Source: Aselliscus stoliczkanus (Eukaryota; Chordata; Mammalia; Chiroptera; Hipposideridae). Taken from it: DNA of 64,000 bases. The stretch spans positions 128,767,001 through 128,831,000 of the forward strand of contig CM066731.1 of assembly GCA_033961575.1 (NCBI GenBank). Direction: 5' to 3'. Position 1 is the first letter of the stretch. Each line of letters opens with the position of its first letter. Below are positions 33,874 to 47,315 of the stretch, piece by piece. The notes under the pieces are model-generated. The model had not been told where the DNA came from. It saw only the letters and a list, made by a program, of their open reading frames with translations, and ran no database searches. A program made the translations under genes and the position numbers.

Positions 33874-35664
33874 CTAAAATGTTGAAAGCAATTTAAAAAA
33901 TCCAGCTTTCTGAGGACTTTTTACATTACAACTGACTATATAAAGATCTAAACAACCAATCATTTTTCTCATGTGTTCACAAAAACTTACTGTGAGCCTC
34001 ACTCCTGCTCTCGCAAATCCAGGCATTGTATTTGAGGCTCGGATTACATTACCCCATCCCTGTCTTCCCAGAATTTTTTTATTTTTTATTTTTACATGAT
34101 GAGCAATGCAAAACAAGTATTTGAAAGCGAGGTGGTGAAATGGAAAATCATGTGTTTCTATGGCACACCGAATATTCTAGTCATCTGTTAAGGAAATCTA
34201 TTTCAGATATTTTATGAAGCCATGATCATCTCTTGATATTTGATACAGACAGAATCAGGTGGTATGTCAAGAAAACCAAGAAAAAACAAGTATAAAAATA
34301 TATTGGGGAATTACTTCCCCTCCATGATTAAAGAATGACAAGAACAAACCACCAGCTGAGCAGGTAGCTTTAAAAGTGGTCATCCCAGAGTCCACAAACA
34401 GCCACCGCATGTAGGGAGGGACACACTGCCTTTCCTTTTACTCAGTACTACTCAGAGATCGCTCACAGGAATCCAGATCTTCAGGTAGAACTTGCAAAGG
34501 GTGGACAACTCAGAGAGGAAGCTACTATAATTTCAAGGACAATTTCATAGAGCAAAGACAAAAATAATGGAAATGATCTAGGCTAAAGAAAGATTTTGCA
34601 GAAGAGGGACAGAATAAGGTTCTTTAAGTTCAAATCAAGCATGTGGGCATCAAATATATGCACATCACAGTGACAGACCTAAGGAAGCTACACAGTCCCT
34701 AACTTAGAGGGATTCACACATACCCGCACTTGTGCATGTGTAGGGGCACATGCACGAGCACATGCAAAATGCAAATGCGCATATAACACATGGTATATCA
34801 ATAAACTTAATATGTAGGCTAACTGAATTTTCTAAGAATTTGAATGAAGAGCTCACTGTAGGCTACAGTGTTGTGTGTTGTGTGTGTTGTGTGTATGTGC
34901 AGGGGGAGGGAGTGATAGTATATCAGTTTGTCTTAAAGGAACCTAAATTAGATATTCCCCAAAGGAGCCTTCAATCTTCTGATTCTGGGATTCTTTAAAG
35001 CCAAGACTTACAAAGTAGTGACAAAAAAAAAAAAAAAAAAAAAGAACAAGAATCCAGGCAAGGGGATAACTGGCAACCATTTTTGGCAGCTGTGTCAAGT
35101 TTAGAAGCAGCAGGAAGTGGGGGTTATGGAATGCCTTAGCAACAGGGCCTGGGACATGACTCATGGTTTTAGCTCTCATATCCTGAGAGCTCTCTGAGAG
35201 AGAGCATAGGAGAACACAGCAAAATTCCTGGGAAGATGGTAGAAGCCTAGGTGCCAGTGGGTGGGGCTAGTGACATCACAGTGGTCATTTCTGACACAGA
35301 GCTACTGTGTCAGAGGTTGCTCATCCTTGTCTAAAATGACTTGATCTAAAATATGTCTATACTCTTAGGAAAGTGATTAGAATGACTATATATGATGAAT
35401 ATATTAATAATAAAATAATTTAACGTAAATTAATCTAACATAAGACTACTTTAAGAACATTTTGTAGCTTGAATGTGTATCATCAAATACAGAATAGTGC
35501 AGAAAAACAGTAAGACAAAATGTATTTTTAAGTGGATTTTTAGAAAAGCAATATTTTGTTTAAAAATATATATATTAATTCACCACAATCAATTAGGCTA
35601 AACCGCAACCAAACAGCTAAAAATGGTTTTCCATTCACCCAAGCCCATCAGTTTGTTTCTTCAC
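33874..35664 (-). other. CCDC141 intron, 1.8 kb
   Basis: There is no gene in this intron. It holds a TG-rich tract at about 34868-34900, an A run at 35022-35043 and a perfect 9-base inverted repeat at 35291-35313 near a CRE-like tgacatca (35271-35278). The rest is unassigned. Confidence 0.7.
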
Positions 35665-35790
35665 CTGGAACTGAGGTTTCATTGCATTCCATTCTTTCCG
35701 TAGACCCAAAATGGTCTGGAGGCTCCCTCCAAGGTCAAGTGCAGTCACAGGCATAAGTGCTTCCTGCAGAAGTTTTACATTGTGACTGGT
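35665..35790 (-). CDS. CCDC141: CCDC141 exon, spectrin-like segment, 42 codons
   Basis: This is a 126-base exon, phase 0 at both ends, window residues 329-370. It starts TSHNVKLLQEALMPVTALDL and ends LRKEWNAMKPQFQ. The Trp seven residues before a Pro near the end recalls the conserved Trp of spectrin repeats. The acceptor is tttatttcag and the donor gtgaag. Confidence 0.94.
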
Positions 35791-36380
35791 CTGAAATAAA
35801 CATTGGCGAGTTAGGTGGATGTTTTCTTTGCTACCACCAACAAATATGTTATGATCATTCCACTGTCGACATGGTGTATCATCGAACTTTTCAATCCTCA
35901 TGAAAACACTCATTACCTTGCGTGAGCTTGTGGTTCTAAACCACCAATGAGCAAAAGCACAGGCTCTGGGTTTTCTTTACCTGTTTTGATTTTATGGGGG
36001 TAAAATATATATAGCCAGTTTTAGCATTCTAACCATTTTTAAGTGCGTAGTTCAGTGGCATGAGTACATTCACATTGATGGGCAACCGTCACAACCACCC
36101 ATCTTCAGAGTTTTTTCATCATCCCGATCTGCAGCTCTGTACCCACTAAACATTAACTCCCATTCTCTCCCTCTCCTCAACTCCTGGTAATCTATTCTGT
36201 TTCTCTACGAATTTGACTACTCAGGGACTTTGTATAAGTGGAATCATATAATATTTATCCTTTTGTACCTGGCTTATTTCACTCAGCATAATGTTTAAAG
36301 GTTGTTCCATGTTGTACTATGTGTCAGAATGTCATTCCTTTTTAAGGCTGAGTAACAACACCCATTGCACAGTTCCTCAC
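35791..36380 (-). other. CCDC141 intron, 0.6 kb, mostly L1-derived
   Basis: More than half of this short intron (about 35985-36355) is an old L1 fragment. Its 3' limit is about 25 bases from the exon at 36381. The remaining 190 bases near 35800 show nothing recognisable. Confidence 0.75.
35985..36355. mobile_element. Old L1 fragment
   Basis: L1 landmarks: taaccatttttaagtgcgta, acccactaaacattaactcc, gtataagtggaatcatataa, cttatttcactcagcataat. Confidence 0.75.
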
Positions 36381-36560
36381 CTTTTTAAGCTGCTCTTTGA
36401 ATGCTCCCCACTGCTGTTTCACAGGCTTGCTTGCGGTGGCTTTAAGTTGCCATGCCATCCGAAGGCGGCTGAGTTCTTCCCTTTCTGCTCTCTGGCTTTC
36501 CATGGTGTTCTCCATAAGGTGGACTTTATTTTTCACATTTAGTATTTCATTCTTTTTTGC
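36381..36560 (-). CDS. CCDC141: CCDC141 exon, coiled coil, 60 codons
   Basis: This is a 180-base exon, phase 0 at both ends, window residues 269-328. It runs from [20 protein letters not shown] through a basic helix ([20 protein letters not shown]) to FKEQLKK. The donor is gtgagg (complement of 36375-36380). The intron beyond the donor is L1-derived almost up to the splice site. Confidence 0.94.
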
Positions 36561-39500
36561 CTGTTAAATTGAGAATCCATATAATGATGTTCCTTTCCAA
36601 AGAAATACAACATTTTTGCATATGACTATTCTAGGAGGCAAATATTTGATCACAACCAAAACGGAACATGGTTCTACTATCAAGACAAGTCAGTGCCTGT
36701 GTGGAGGCACTGCTGGGCTCTGAGAACCCATATTCTATGCTTGGACATCAGGTCCTGAGTTCTTCAAGGCCCCTGCGGTGTTTGAGTCTCCTGCTATGGC
36801 CTGTTTCTTTCCTGGGGCTTAAGAGGGTGACAGAATGAGCACTGGGATCCAGAAATATTAAAGTCAAGATTATTTGAATGTATAAGTTTTAAAATGTATT
36901 CTACCTCTCATTTTAACAGACTCATTAGCAGATGTTAAAATCTCATTATCAAGGAAAATGAGGAGGCACGTTGTTCTGGGCCTTTTTTCTTTTAACTATT
37001 CCATTTTATATATTATGACTAGTTGCCCTTGTGAGCAGTTCCTCAAGTTACCCCCTTTTGTGAGAATTGAAATGTGCATACATATATCTCTATATTTGTA
37101 TCTCTATTGTGCCCCAGAAGCATAGTCTCTAAATGCCAAGACTACCCTTTCCAACTTCCATATGTTCTGGCCTGACTGATCTGAAAGTGTTTAAACAATG
37201 GCTGTAAACAAGGAGAAGTTCAGTTGGAGGTAGAAGGACAAGAGAGGTAAAAAGTAAGACCCTGTGCTATTTTATGTGCAAATATCAAAAAATGCAGAAG
37301 AATATATGTTTGGCAAAATAATGATTCTTACTTTGATGGTCAGTCTTTCTCAATAAATCCTTGAATTTCTAAGGAAGAAATATACATGGACTTCTATAAT
37401 AACAATGACAACTAAGTATCTAAAAGTCAAGGCACCATTTATATTGTAGTCAGAAGATAGTGTCATAAATTGTAACAGGATATTTTAAATAACAAGATAT
37501 CTTATTTTTAAATTATTTTAAATGACATTAATATTGTATGTTTAACTCATATTAATTTAGATATTAGAAAGTGTCAATTAATTGCAAAAAATATATAATT
37601 GCAGGTTCTCAATGAGATTTCCCCAATGAAGTTTGGAATTTAGGAATAAAATGATATATTCTGTAATTATGATTAACAAGGTACTCTACATTACAAGTGA
37701 AAGAAAATTTCAGCAGGATCCAACTCAAATCATAAATTTTATCTATGCTGTAAATAGAGTTAGGGTTTCTTTCACATACTATTAAGAAACTACAAATAAA
37801 CATGTAATATAATACATAATTGAATGTAAACTTGGAAATTGTAGCATGCCAGTGACCGCTGCAGCCAGCAGGGTATGATGGTCTGAGCGAGGTTGGAAAA
37901 GGGAGAGCTGTCACAGGATTTGTTGATGTCTAGCTAGCAGGATCCAAAAAAAGTGATTATGTATTTGGCAGACTTCAGTATTTTCACCACTCAGGAAGAT
38001 TAAATAATTTGCCCAAGACCCACCCAGTAAACACACTATTCATTCTACTTCTGGGAAAGGGCATGGAAAAATCTGCCGTAACCTGGTCTAATCGGGCACC
38101 CAATTATCCATTCTCCCCTTAGATTCAGGCACAATGAGTTATCTTTTGATGTCTTGCTTTCTAGGTACCTTAATAACACAAAGGCACAATCCCAGATAGC
38201 ATTCTTTGTATTCACTACTACAAATTAGTAAATTGGCACTTTTATCAAGATGTCTCCCAGATTTCTCACTTAAATCAGTTTCTCTGCTCTTGATGATACT
38301 TAGATGAACTGAAAATTTTTCAATTTCAAGCTTGAAACTATGATCCAAGGCAACCTATTCAAGAGCAGAACACCCAGCAGAAAATGCCCGTTGGACTTCT
38401 TCCTTCTTAACAACCAAACTGGTTACCACATTTCAACAATAATGTTTGCTTAAAACTGCAAAAGATATAAAGAGAATTAACAATGTGTTTTACTTGCTTT
38501 ATCAATAATTTCTGATCTCAGAAGGTCGTTAATTGAATAAAGTTAACTATTAAGTGGACCTTAATTCTTGTCAGTAAGGAGGAACTTATTTATATCTGAC
38601 AGTGGCAAGGACTATGGGGTAACATATGTATTTTTTATACATAATGCCTGATATTTGATAAATATTCATTACTCCTGTCAAAACAAGACTACGTTATTGG
38701 AAACCAAGATAAAAAGTAGAAACTAGAAACCACCCCATATCCAGATGTAGGAGTGAGCTGACACACACTTTAAAGTGCCCATGGTTAATATGGTCAAAAA
38801 TTATAGCAAAGGGGCAGAAAGGATAAGAAATAGAATTTCATCAGCAATTGAAATCTAATAAAAAAATAACCAACTATTGTTTTAGTAATAAAAAAAATAG
38901 AGAAAAAATGCAGTTGGCAAATATTTGAACCCCCATATTAGTGCAAATTAGAGAATTGCACAATTAAGAAATGGGAGTATACTGAACAAAATATAAGAAA
39001 GATTAGATAGATAGATGCATAGATAGATACATACATACATAGATGATAGATAATTCATGTTCTAACTGTTCCAAGTAAAAAATAATTATTTTTTTACAAT
39101 AAGCAACAGTATAACATAAAAACATGGGCAAATTGCTTAGCAAGTTTCCTCTGATGCTTAAAGATAGTATTAGATAAATTAGAACTCTTCAATGTATATT
39201 TTGTTTCCACATAGATTCAACAAGAATGGTTTTCAAGCAAGAAACGTTGAAAAAAGGATGATAAAGACAAAATTGCAACTCAAAGTATTACAGATGAAGG
39301 CAGTTATATGGACCCTAACTCTTACAAATGAATTCAGGCTCCAGAATGAGCTTAATCGTATCTCAGAGTATTGAGAAAAGTACATATGTCAGTTATATTT
39401 GCAATTCTAAAGAAAATAGGAGAAGGGCCAGAAAATTAGAGAAATAAAAATTCTTTGACTTTCAAATGGGGAAAAAGGATGGACCTTTTCCATCTGAGAT

Positions 39501-41086
39501 AGGTGGGAAAGCTTTACAGTGAAGACCAGTGCCGTAAGTTCATCATTGATCAATCAGTTTTTGGTCACTTTGGAAAGAACCCTTTGATCACTAGGAGTCA
39601 CCCTGATTTCTGTCAGAGTATATGTATATAATTGATAGGATACTAGGTAAATAGACCTCCCTTTGAGCAGTATCTCACATTATAGAATTAAGAAAAACAC
39701 TGAAATCATGGCTGAATTAAAGTAGACTTAAAGGGTCCATGATTGTTTAAAGAACTGGTTAATTAACTGATTGCTTAATAGCTTGGGAGGTCAATCTGCC
39801 CCTTAGACACTTTTATTAATTACCAAATTGTAGCTGGAAGTCTGCCTTATTAATGCATAGAATTAAACCCAGGAGAGATGGCTAATATAGTAGATGGGTG
39901 GTCCAAAATTAGTTTGAGGAGATGGAAACATGGGGGGAAAGACTAACCAAATGACATTAAATAGGAATAAATATGACCCACATTTGTATGTAAAAGATAA
40001 ATAGCTGACAGATACAAGATGGGAGAGACCTAGCTTGGCAGATATTGCAATATAAATGTGTGAGAGTTTTATTCAATCCCAAGCTTAATATGAATCAGCA
40101 AAGTGAAATCCTGGCTAAAAATGCTTGTAGACACTTAGGTTTCATTAGTAAAGAATGATGTTCACTGTGTTTAAGTTGTACTGCACCTTTTGGTTACATT
40201 TTATGAATGATTTCAACAACTCATAGAAACTTCTGTGAGGAAAGATCAGGATGGAGAGAGAAATGAAGCTACCTCATACATGACAGAAAGGATCTGCATG
40301 TGGTTAGCTGCAGGAAAGACTCAGATTAGACACAGGAACTATTTCCTATGTTTGAAGGATGTTCACGTATAAGAGGAAAGAAATATGAATACTTTCCCCC
40401 CTGTGTAGCTACTGAGGGTTAGAACCAGATATGAAGACAGATTTCACTTAACATTAAAACAAAAGTTTTCTAGTAGCTGGAGTTTTCTAACAATGAAATG
40501 ATCCGTTTCATTAGGAAGGCACCTGAAATATCGAAGGAGAGGTGGATTAGCCATCTTTTAAGAATTCTGTAGAGAACTTTATATGGGTCAGAGGTTGATA
40601 TTAGGATTCTAGAATATTTTATCAATAAAAGGAGACAACTAAAGTTTAGGGTATATTTCTAAATATAATGGAGTTTCGCTATAAAAACGTCTGTGCTATA
40701 GTAAGAAATTCTTCAAAATGAAGATGCATCCTAGATGTTGTCTTTAGCCCCTGGAAATTTTGGAAGGACCTTATTGCACGTTGTCATTGTAACTTGGAAC
40801 TTTTGGGTAAACTTCTATGTAATAACAAAAAACATTGCATTTGGATCATAGTGACTCTTTCTTCTTACTAGTTAAAATAACCTTCAGGTTAAAAAGTAAC
40901 AAGAGGTCTAGGATTAAATAAACATATAAATGCTGGGCTTCAGGGCTGTTCTAAGTTGAATGAAGCTCAAAAGGACTTTCTAAATCCTCACTACTAATTA
41001 GTTGATAGTTGAACTTTTGAATTTGTGATTTTGACTTTGACAAGTAATCTTTGCAGAAGGTGTGACTCGCATAATATCATTCTCAC
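36561..41086 (-). other. CCDC141 intron, 4.5 kb
   Basis: This is mostly AT-rich single-copy-looking sequence. I note a MIR-like scrap near 37985-38055 (aataatttgcccaagacccac) and a GATA/CATA array at 39005-39051. No coding exon, SINE or LTR was recognised. Confidence 0.7.
39005..39051. repeat. GATA/CATA tetranucleotide array
   Basis: Interrupted gata and cata units. Confidence 0.85.
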
Positions 41087-41263
41087 CATATTTATTAAAT
41101 GAAGGCACTCAAGCCCTAGGTCTTGAGTTAAAAAACTCCTCTTTAAGAAGAGCTGCCACTGCCCTGCAGAGTCAGGCCGGTATCTGGCGTCGGCAGTGTC
41201 CTCTTCCCTCCGTGGGCTTTCAGTTTGGTAAAACTCCTTTAGGCTCTGACACTGCTCCTCTAC
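41087..41263 (-). CDS. CCDC141: CCDC141 exon, 59 codons
   Basis: This is a 177-base exon, phase 0 at both ends, window residues 210-268. It starts VEEQCQSLKEFYQTESPRRE, passes a polar loop (EDTADARYRPDSAGQ) and ends in the hydrophobic helix LTQDLGLECLHLINM. I placed the donor at gtgaga (complement of 41081-41086) because it leaves phase 0 and joins to AKKNEIL. The frame stays open for another 15 or so codons past the donor, so the ORF alone does not fix the end. Confidence 0.9.
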
Positions 41264-41628
41264 CTAAAAATAAGGAGAATACAAATGCAAGTTAAGAACA
41301 CTTAAAAACATTTTTAAAGAAAAAATGATGCTAGATTCCAATAAGAGCCTATATAAAAATTAAATGGAAACTCAGAATTCTTGAAATAACTACTGAATAT
41401 TGTCAAATTTACTGAAAAGATGTGAAAATCTATTTAGGTTGTTGACAGGGCTACCACTGGGTAGCAAATTGAGCTGACACATTTATTACCTATAAGGCCT
41501 GCTTACTATGGCCAAAATCATATCTATGTGTTATATATATATATATGCATGTTTTGCAATTGGGGACAATTTATGTCAAATACCAGTGTGAACCATTTAA
41601 AGCTGAGTTTTATAATTCAGAGGAAAGT

Positions 41629-41652
41629 TATATATATATATATGTACATATA

Positions 41653-41700
<48 letters not shown>
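41629..41700. repeat. Compound (TA)n(TG)n(TA)n(CA)n array
   Basis: Alternating purine-pyrimidine tracts about 70 bases long. Confidence 0.95.
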
Positions 41701-42180
41701 ATTAAGGAATATGAATCAGAAAGAAATGTAAGTCAGTGAAAGAATATTAGTAAATTATAATTTGCTTCTAATAAGTGATAAACCAGAACAAGAATACAAA
41801 TAATTACTATTTTTTGGTACAAGTATTAGTATTCAATTGTTCCCATGAGCGAATCTTATTGAGATACATTACTTTACCTCCTTATATTTTTTTCATTTGT
41901 TAACCCAATGTAAACAATACTAGATTATTTTCAACCACTTTCTGAACAGGATTTACATAAAATCAAATGTGCCTGCAGAAGAATTATAGATGAACATATG
42001 ATAGGCTGATGTAGAAATAGTAGACAATTTTTAACACAAGTTTTTATACATTTTGAACCATATTTAGTGGCCAATAGGACAAGACTCAAAGAGCTCATAA
42101 CTACCAAAAGCAATCTAAACAAGGAGAAAAGTTTCAGGCAATGGTTAGTCACTGTATTCTAAAGCTTTTAATAACATTTT

Positions 42181-42267
42181 TTTTTTTTTTGAGGGCACTG
42201 TCACTGGCCCTCATATGTGGGACCCGAACTGGGCCACTGCTTAACCACCGCGCCACTCGGCCGGCCC
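42181..42267 (-). mobile_element. tRNA-derived SINE lacking the anticodon-arm region
   Basis: Same family in reverse, but the segment between gggacccgaactgggccactg and cttaaccaccgcgcc is about 20 bases shorter than in its relatives. It loses the palindromic ggcttcccaagcc. Duplications ttaataacattttt / ttaacaacattttt flank it. Confidence 0.85.
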
Positions 42268-43524
42268 TTAACAACATTTTTAATGAACTTTTTAATGAGC
42301 TTAATAGGAGAGCGTGCAAATGGTCCTCAGAAACAGTTCTCTCCCCATTTCCCTATTCCATTTTTCCACTGCCCGGGTTGGCTGATATTTGTTTCCTCAG
42401 GCCAGAATGATCTCTTCTCAGTTTTGTGCCCCTACTCATTCTTCAGAAGCTAGTTAACATGCTACCTCCTCCATGGATTCTTCTAAGATTCCCTAATAAG
42501 AATTAAGCATTTATTTCCTTGGGTTCCCAAAGGTAGTTCTGAAAGAAAGAGAACCAAAATCAAATTATTATGACACAAGGCCAAGTAAACACACAATGTT
42601 ATGAGCACATTGAGAAGGGGCCACCAACTGTGCATCGAATAAACAGAGGGCTGTCCAAAGGAGGTGACATTGGCATTGATTTTGGGTCTTTCAGAATTGT
42701 CCAGGGTGAGATGGAGGGAATAACTTGTGCGGAGGCACAAGTGTGAGAATACTGGTGGTCAGAGCACAATAAATGATCTGATTGTGTTTGTGATGTCTGG
42801 GTTGTGCAAGCTGAGTAGTAAAAAAGAAACTAGAAGGATAATTGTGCTGGGATAAAACCCACTAGAAGGTTTCAACTTGTTTTCTACTATAACCAACAGT
42901 ATGTAAAACATTCTCGTTAGTTTGAAGCAACCGATAGCTATCACAGTGACTCAGAATCAGCATGACAACCATCAGTAAGCACTTCGGTAGTACTGAGCAT
43001 GATTGCCTGGTGTCAGTTTGGTGGGCTGTCAGTTATGTACAATTCTCAAAACATGAACTTTAATTCATCCACCCTTTCCAACTGTTCAAAAAAGCCTCCC
43101 TGAGTATAAGTGAGAATGATACTATTATAGGAATTCCCTTGAATATGTATTAGTTTATGTTTAAGTGAATTCATGATATACTTTAATATTTTTTATCCAC
43201 TTTTAGGAAAAGTTACTTGCACCTTGCTTTGCAAATTACATTTGTCCAATTGCCTGATTTTTAGGAGGTAATGTGATTAAGTTTGTTTTAGAATGATCAT
43301 TTTTGGAAAGGAGGAATGAAGGGGAGAATGGCACGAGGAAGAGGGAACAGGCAGAGGCAACTTCTTTTAAATTTAGCAAGAGACAATGAGGACATGAACT
43401 GACAAAGGCATAGTGCAGAAGGAAAGTGAGGGGAATTCAGAGACCTTTTAGGTTGTCTCTCTAGAGAGACATAGGATAGCATGGCCTTTGAAATAGGAAA
43501 AAGCAAAAGGGAGGAAACTGGAGA

Positions 43525-43700
43525 TTAAACTTGGGCTTTAATATTTACTAGCTGTTTAATCTCATATACCTAACTTCTCAGAGCCCCAAGTTTCCCTCAT
43601 TTGTAAAATAGGGATAATAGTAAATAAACATAGAGGTGTTATAAGGATTAAATAAAATCTGGAATGAAAAGCACAGGACCTGGTACAAAATAAGCACATA
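43525..43700 (+). mobile_element. MIR SINE fragment
   Basis: MIR pattern: ttactagctgtttaatctca, ctcatttgtaaaatagggat, gaaaagcacaggacctggta. Confidence 0.75.
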
Positions 43701-44139
43701 CTGAGAAGGACTGGGGAAAGGCTTTGAAGCTTCTACACAGGACTTCTGAAAAATGGTGGGGTCAGTTACCCAATGCCAAAATACAGAAAGAAAACTTGTT
43801 TGAGGAAAAGGCAAACAGTTGTGTTTTGTTTAGTTTCAGGAGCTCACAGGATACATAGGTAATTAGTATGACTGGAAGTTGAAAGCATTGGTCTGGAGCT
43901 CAGATGTGTTGGGGTTGAGGAGCCATTTCTGAGGTTTTGGTAAGTTGAAGTCACATATGGCTGTGTGTGTAATTTTTATAAGAAAAGTGTATAGAGTGTG
44001 CAAAAGAAAGAGCACAGGGAAGAACTCTGGGACCCAATATACTTCAGGAAAACAGAACTGAGTTAGGAAAAAGGAAAAGGAGTGGATAAAGTAGACAAAA
44101 TGGTTCCACTTATGTGAAATACCCAAATAAGACACATCT

Positions 44140-44340
44140 ATAGACGTAGGAAGCAGACCAGTGCTTGCCTGAGGCTGGGAGTGGAAACCAGGATTGACTA
44201 AAAATGTGCACCAGGGCTCTTTTTGGCGTGATGGAAATATGCTAACACTGGAGTACAATGATGGTTTCACGACTCAACAAATACGTTAAAAATCATTCCA
44301 AAAATAGGTAAATTTTAGGCTACATAAATTATACCTCAAT
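44140..44340 (+). mobile_element. Old L1 3' end
   Basis: L1 3' UTR end: gtgcttgcctgaggctggga, gtgatggaaatatgctaaca, taaattatacctcaataaa, followed by the CTTT array. Confidence 0.7.
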
Positions 44341-44347
44341 AAATGCT

Positions 44348-44415
<68 letters not shown>

Positions 44416-44430
44416 TTTTTCTTTCTTTCT
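44348..44430. repeat. (CTTT)n array
   Basis: About 20 CTTT units, probably grown from the L1 tail. Confidence 0.97.
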
Positions 44431-46631
44431 GGCAAAGCAGGTCAGAATAATAGGATTAAATGAATGTGGCAGAGAGATTAAACAGGGGGCGGATTGAAAA
44501 TACACCACTTCATTTGTCAACACGAGGAAGTAGCTTATAGGAACATTTTCAGTGGAGCAGAGAGGTGGCAGATGGCAGGATTGAAAAGAAAATAAGCTAA
44601 ACTGCCATGGGATGAGGACTAGGGAGGGTGAGTGAGTAGAGGCAAGAAATGTCATCTTCCTATTGTAAGAGTCCAGATGTGAAGGGAAGGAAAATTATAG
44701 AGTGGTTGCCTTCATAAGGACAAGACTGCTGGGCTTAACAGTAGACCAAACGGAAGCAAGCAATGGAAAAAGCAAACTTGAAGAATTAGAGAAAGTGGCT
44801 AGCGCTAGATTCTGAAGGATGTGGGAGCATACAGGTTGATTTCTGATTCGTGCTGGACAGAAGTAGGGACTTCATTTTATTGGCAATGATGGAGCGGCAA
44901 TAAATATGCCAATTGGTTTGGAAGTCGAAGAAAGTCGAGGCAGTTAGGCTCAATGGCCTCATTTTTTATTTTAATTTTTCTAGTCACATATGAGGTAAAG
45001 GTATTGGCTGACATTTAAGTATGGAAACTGGAGTAAGATGTTAGAGAATTGCAACTGACAGGGTGCCAACTAGGAAGCATATGGGGGACTCAGCTGAGAC
45101 AGAGACTTATAAATCTATAACAGTGCTGATCAGCACAATTGTATGATTTTCCTCAGGAATGCCTGGAAGCTTAAAAGAAAAGCTAAGTCAACAACAGCGT
45201 TGGATTGATCTAGTATTAGGCATTGGCAGAGTGAGTCAGGGTGGAAGGCAGGAAGTGGAGGGCATGGAGAATGGAATGCAACTGAGTAACCAGGAGCTGG
45301 TGAGGAAAGAAGGAAAACCTGAGAGGGTAGGAGAGTGACAGACTGAGAGCACTGCCAAAATTAGGACAGAAGGCTCTGCCAGAGAGGAAAATAGATTAAG
45401 TGAAAGCTGGGAAGGTGAAAGGATAAAAGGTTCTGAGGAAGTGTTCTTTGCAAAGCTAAGGTTTCAGCCCCAAACTCAAAGCTCCTGTTCCTAGAGGCCA
45501 GGCTGGGCCATGGAGGTGTTTACTGAACTAGATGACCAGAAGGTACATTTTTGGCAATGAAGACAGGAAACAAGCACTTCTTTGCACTTTCTCCACCATT
45601 AAAAGTTCTGAATAAAAACATTTATCAACAGGATAATCCTGTCAGTTGTAATACCTCTCTGGGCCAAACCATGAGAGGCTGGGGCTAAGAAAAACTTTAA
45701 AAAGCCAGAAATGATAAAAGGTCTCGGAGTAAAGATGTAGAAAAAGGGCAGTGGTTACCTGACATTTCCAGGGCTGGACATGGCATTCCTTCAACAGGGC
45801 AAGTATTCACAATATTATAGAAAGAAAGCTGACATAAATGTGGGTAGGCAGAGTGGTGGTGGTGGAAAGTGAAGGTCAAAGTGTTGGGAGGGTCAGGGGT
45901 GAGAATATGGAAATGTAGCATGCTGCCTAACTTTGGTTGGCTTTCCCCCTGAGTGACCTGGCTGGTTCTACCTCCCACTGAACCTCTTAAAAGGAGGGTG
46001 AGCAGTGTGCACCTGGGTGCCCTAGGACCAGAGCTGAATGATATAGGACCCTAGCACTTTTATAATATTGATACCATCTCCAGTATACTGGGAACTGCGG
46101 GAGATGGAATCCTAGGCTACTAATGGGAATCTTACAGATTGTCTATACTATATACCCCTGTCAAAATAGTGCCTCGGAAGAAGCTCTCTGAGGCAACTTG
46201 TCAAGAGGCATACAACATCAAACAAGACAGATTTGAGAATGGATCCAAAAGCCCATCATTTCCAACTCTGTGTATTTTATATGAATTGCTTAGGTATTCA
46301 AAGAGATCCAAGGTTTAGAAGATGACTTATTTTTAGATAATTTTGTTCTACATTTAGGATATTGTAAACACTTACAGGTAAAAAGTGTCCCAACACAATC
46401 ACTTTGCTTTTTTGTGTACATATCTACACATACACACCATATTATGTTTTAGTAAAACAGCTTACTCTTTAGTCCTTGTGTGAGGCCTTGGTGAATGAAG
46501 GGCCTCTAAGTGAGTACATGCACTGGGATGGAAGATATGGAATGACCCACCAGGGCTCCATTCCCCACAAAAAGCAGGAAGACAGGCAGAAGCCACCTTG
46601 CTGATGAAGGGCCAGCTCATCGGTACCATAC

Positions 46632-46823
46632 CTCATCTGATGACTTTAGAAATGCCACATAAGTTTGCAGGACTTGTGACCTGGAGCCAAGGCTTTGGCC
46701 AAGCACATTTAGTTCTTCCTCCAGCCATTTAGCTTTAGAAAAAAGCAACCCCACTTCATCAGGTTCAAATTCATTTTTTTCTGTCATAAGTTTTGCAGCT
46801 GCTTCTAATTCTTGTGCTGTGTC
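46632..46823 (-). CDS. CCDC141: CCDC141 exon, coiled coil, 64 codons
   Basis: This is a 192-base exon, phase 0 at both ends, window residues 146-209. It reads [20 protein letters not shown], then a helix with [20 protein letters not shown], and ends VAFLKSSDE. The KW-LEEEL core matches a spectrin-type helix. The donor is gtatgg, the least typical in the set (complement of 46626-46631). The acceptor is actttcaaag. Confidence 0.93.
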
Positions 46824-47315
46824 CTTTGAAAGTAAAGTGTAGGGGATCAGATGCTGGCAGAAGAATCGTGAACATTCACATTTCATTACCTTCTGCACTT
46901 GCGTCTATTATGGTTATTAATTGAACTAGTACCAAGACTCTCTTCATAAAAGAAAGACACAACTTTCAAATCCAAAAAAAGGTACCTTAAAATGAAAATC
47001 ATCTCAAATTATTCTTTCACTCTATCAGCTACACTTCTTATATAGCATCCTATTTTCTGTGTCACAAATAGAAGAAAAGTCATTTGGTATAGAAGGTGGT
47101 AAAACAAAATGGCAGAAATGTTTTAAATCATTTAAATAAAGCTGTATACTAGAATTGCTTTATGAAATTAACAATAATAGCTCAAACAAATTCTTAAACT
47201 AATTTTGTTATATTCGAGGTGGCAAGTGTATAGAAATTGTTTGTTCGTTTTTAATTTATAAAAAATATGACAAATCAATCATGTAATCTTATTTAAATTG
47301 CTATTGAGAAGGGTT

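Larger units (their letters stand above)
41264..46631 (-). other. CCDC141 intron, 5.4 kb
   Basis: The intron contains a compound TA/TG/CA array (41629-41700), a minus-strand SINE (42181-42267), a MIR (43525-43700), an old L1 3' end (about 44140-44340) terminating in a (CTTT)n array (44348-44430), and GA-rich ancient sequence to 45420. The remainder has no gene. Confidence 0.75.

Noticed and set aside
43863..44270. 135-codon minus-strand open frame, the longest outside the large exon
   Set aside because: It overlaps an L1 3' end on the opposite strand, resembles no protein I know, and lacks flanking splice signals that fit the CCDC141 phases.
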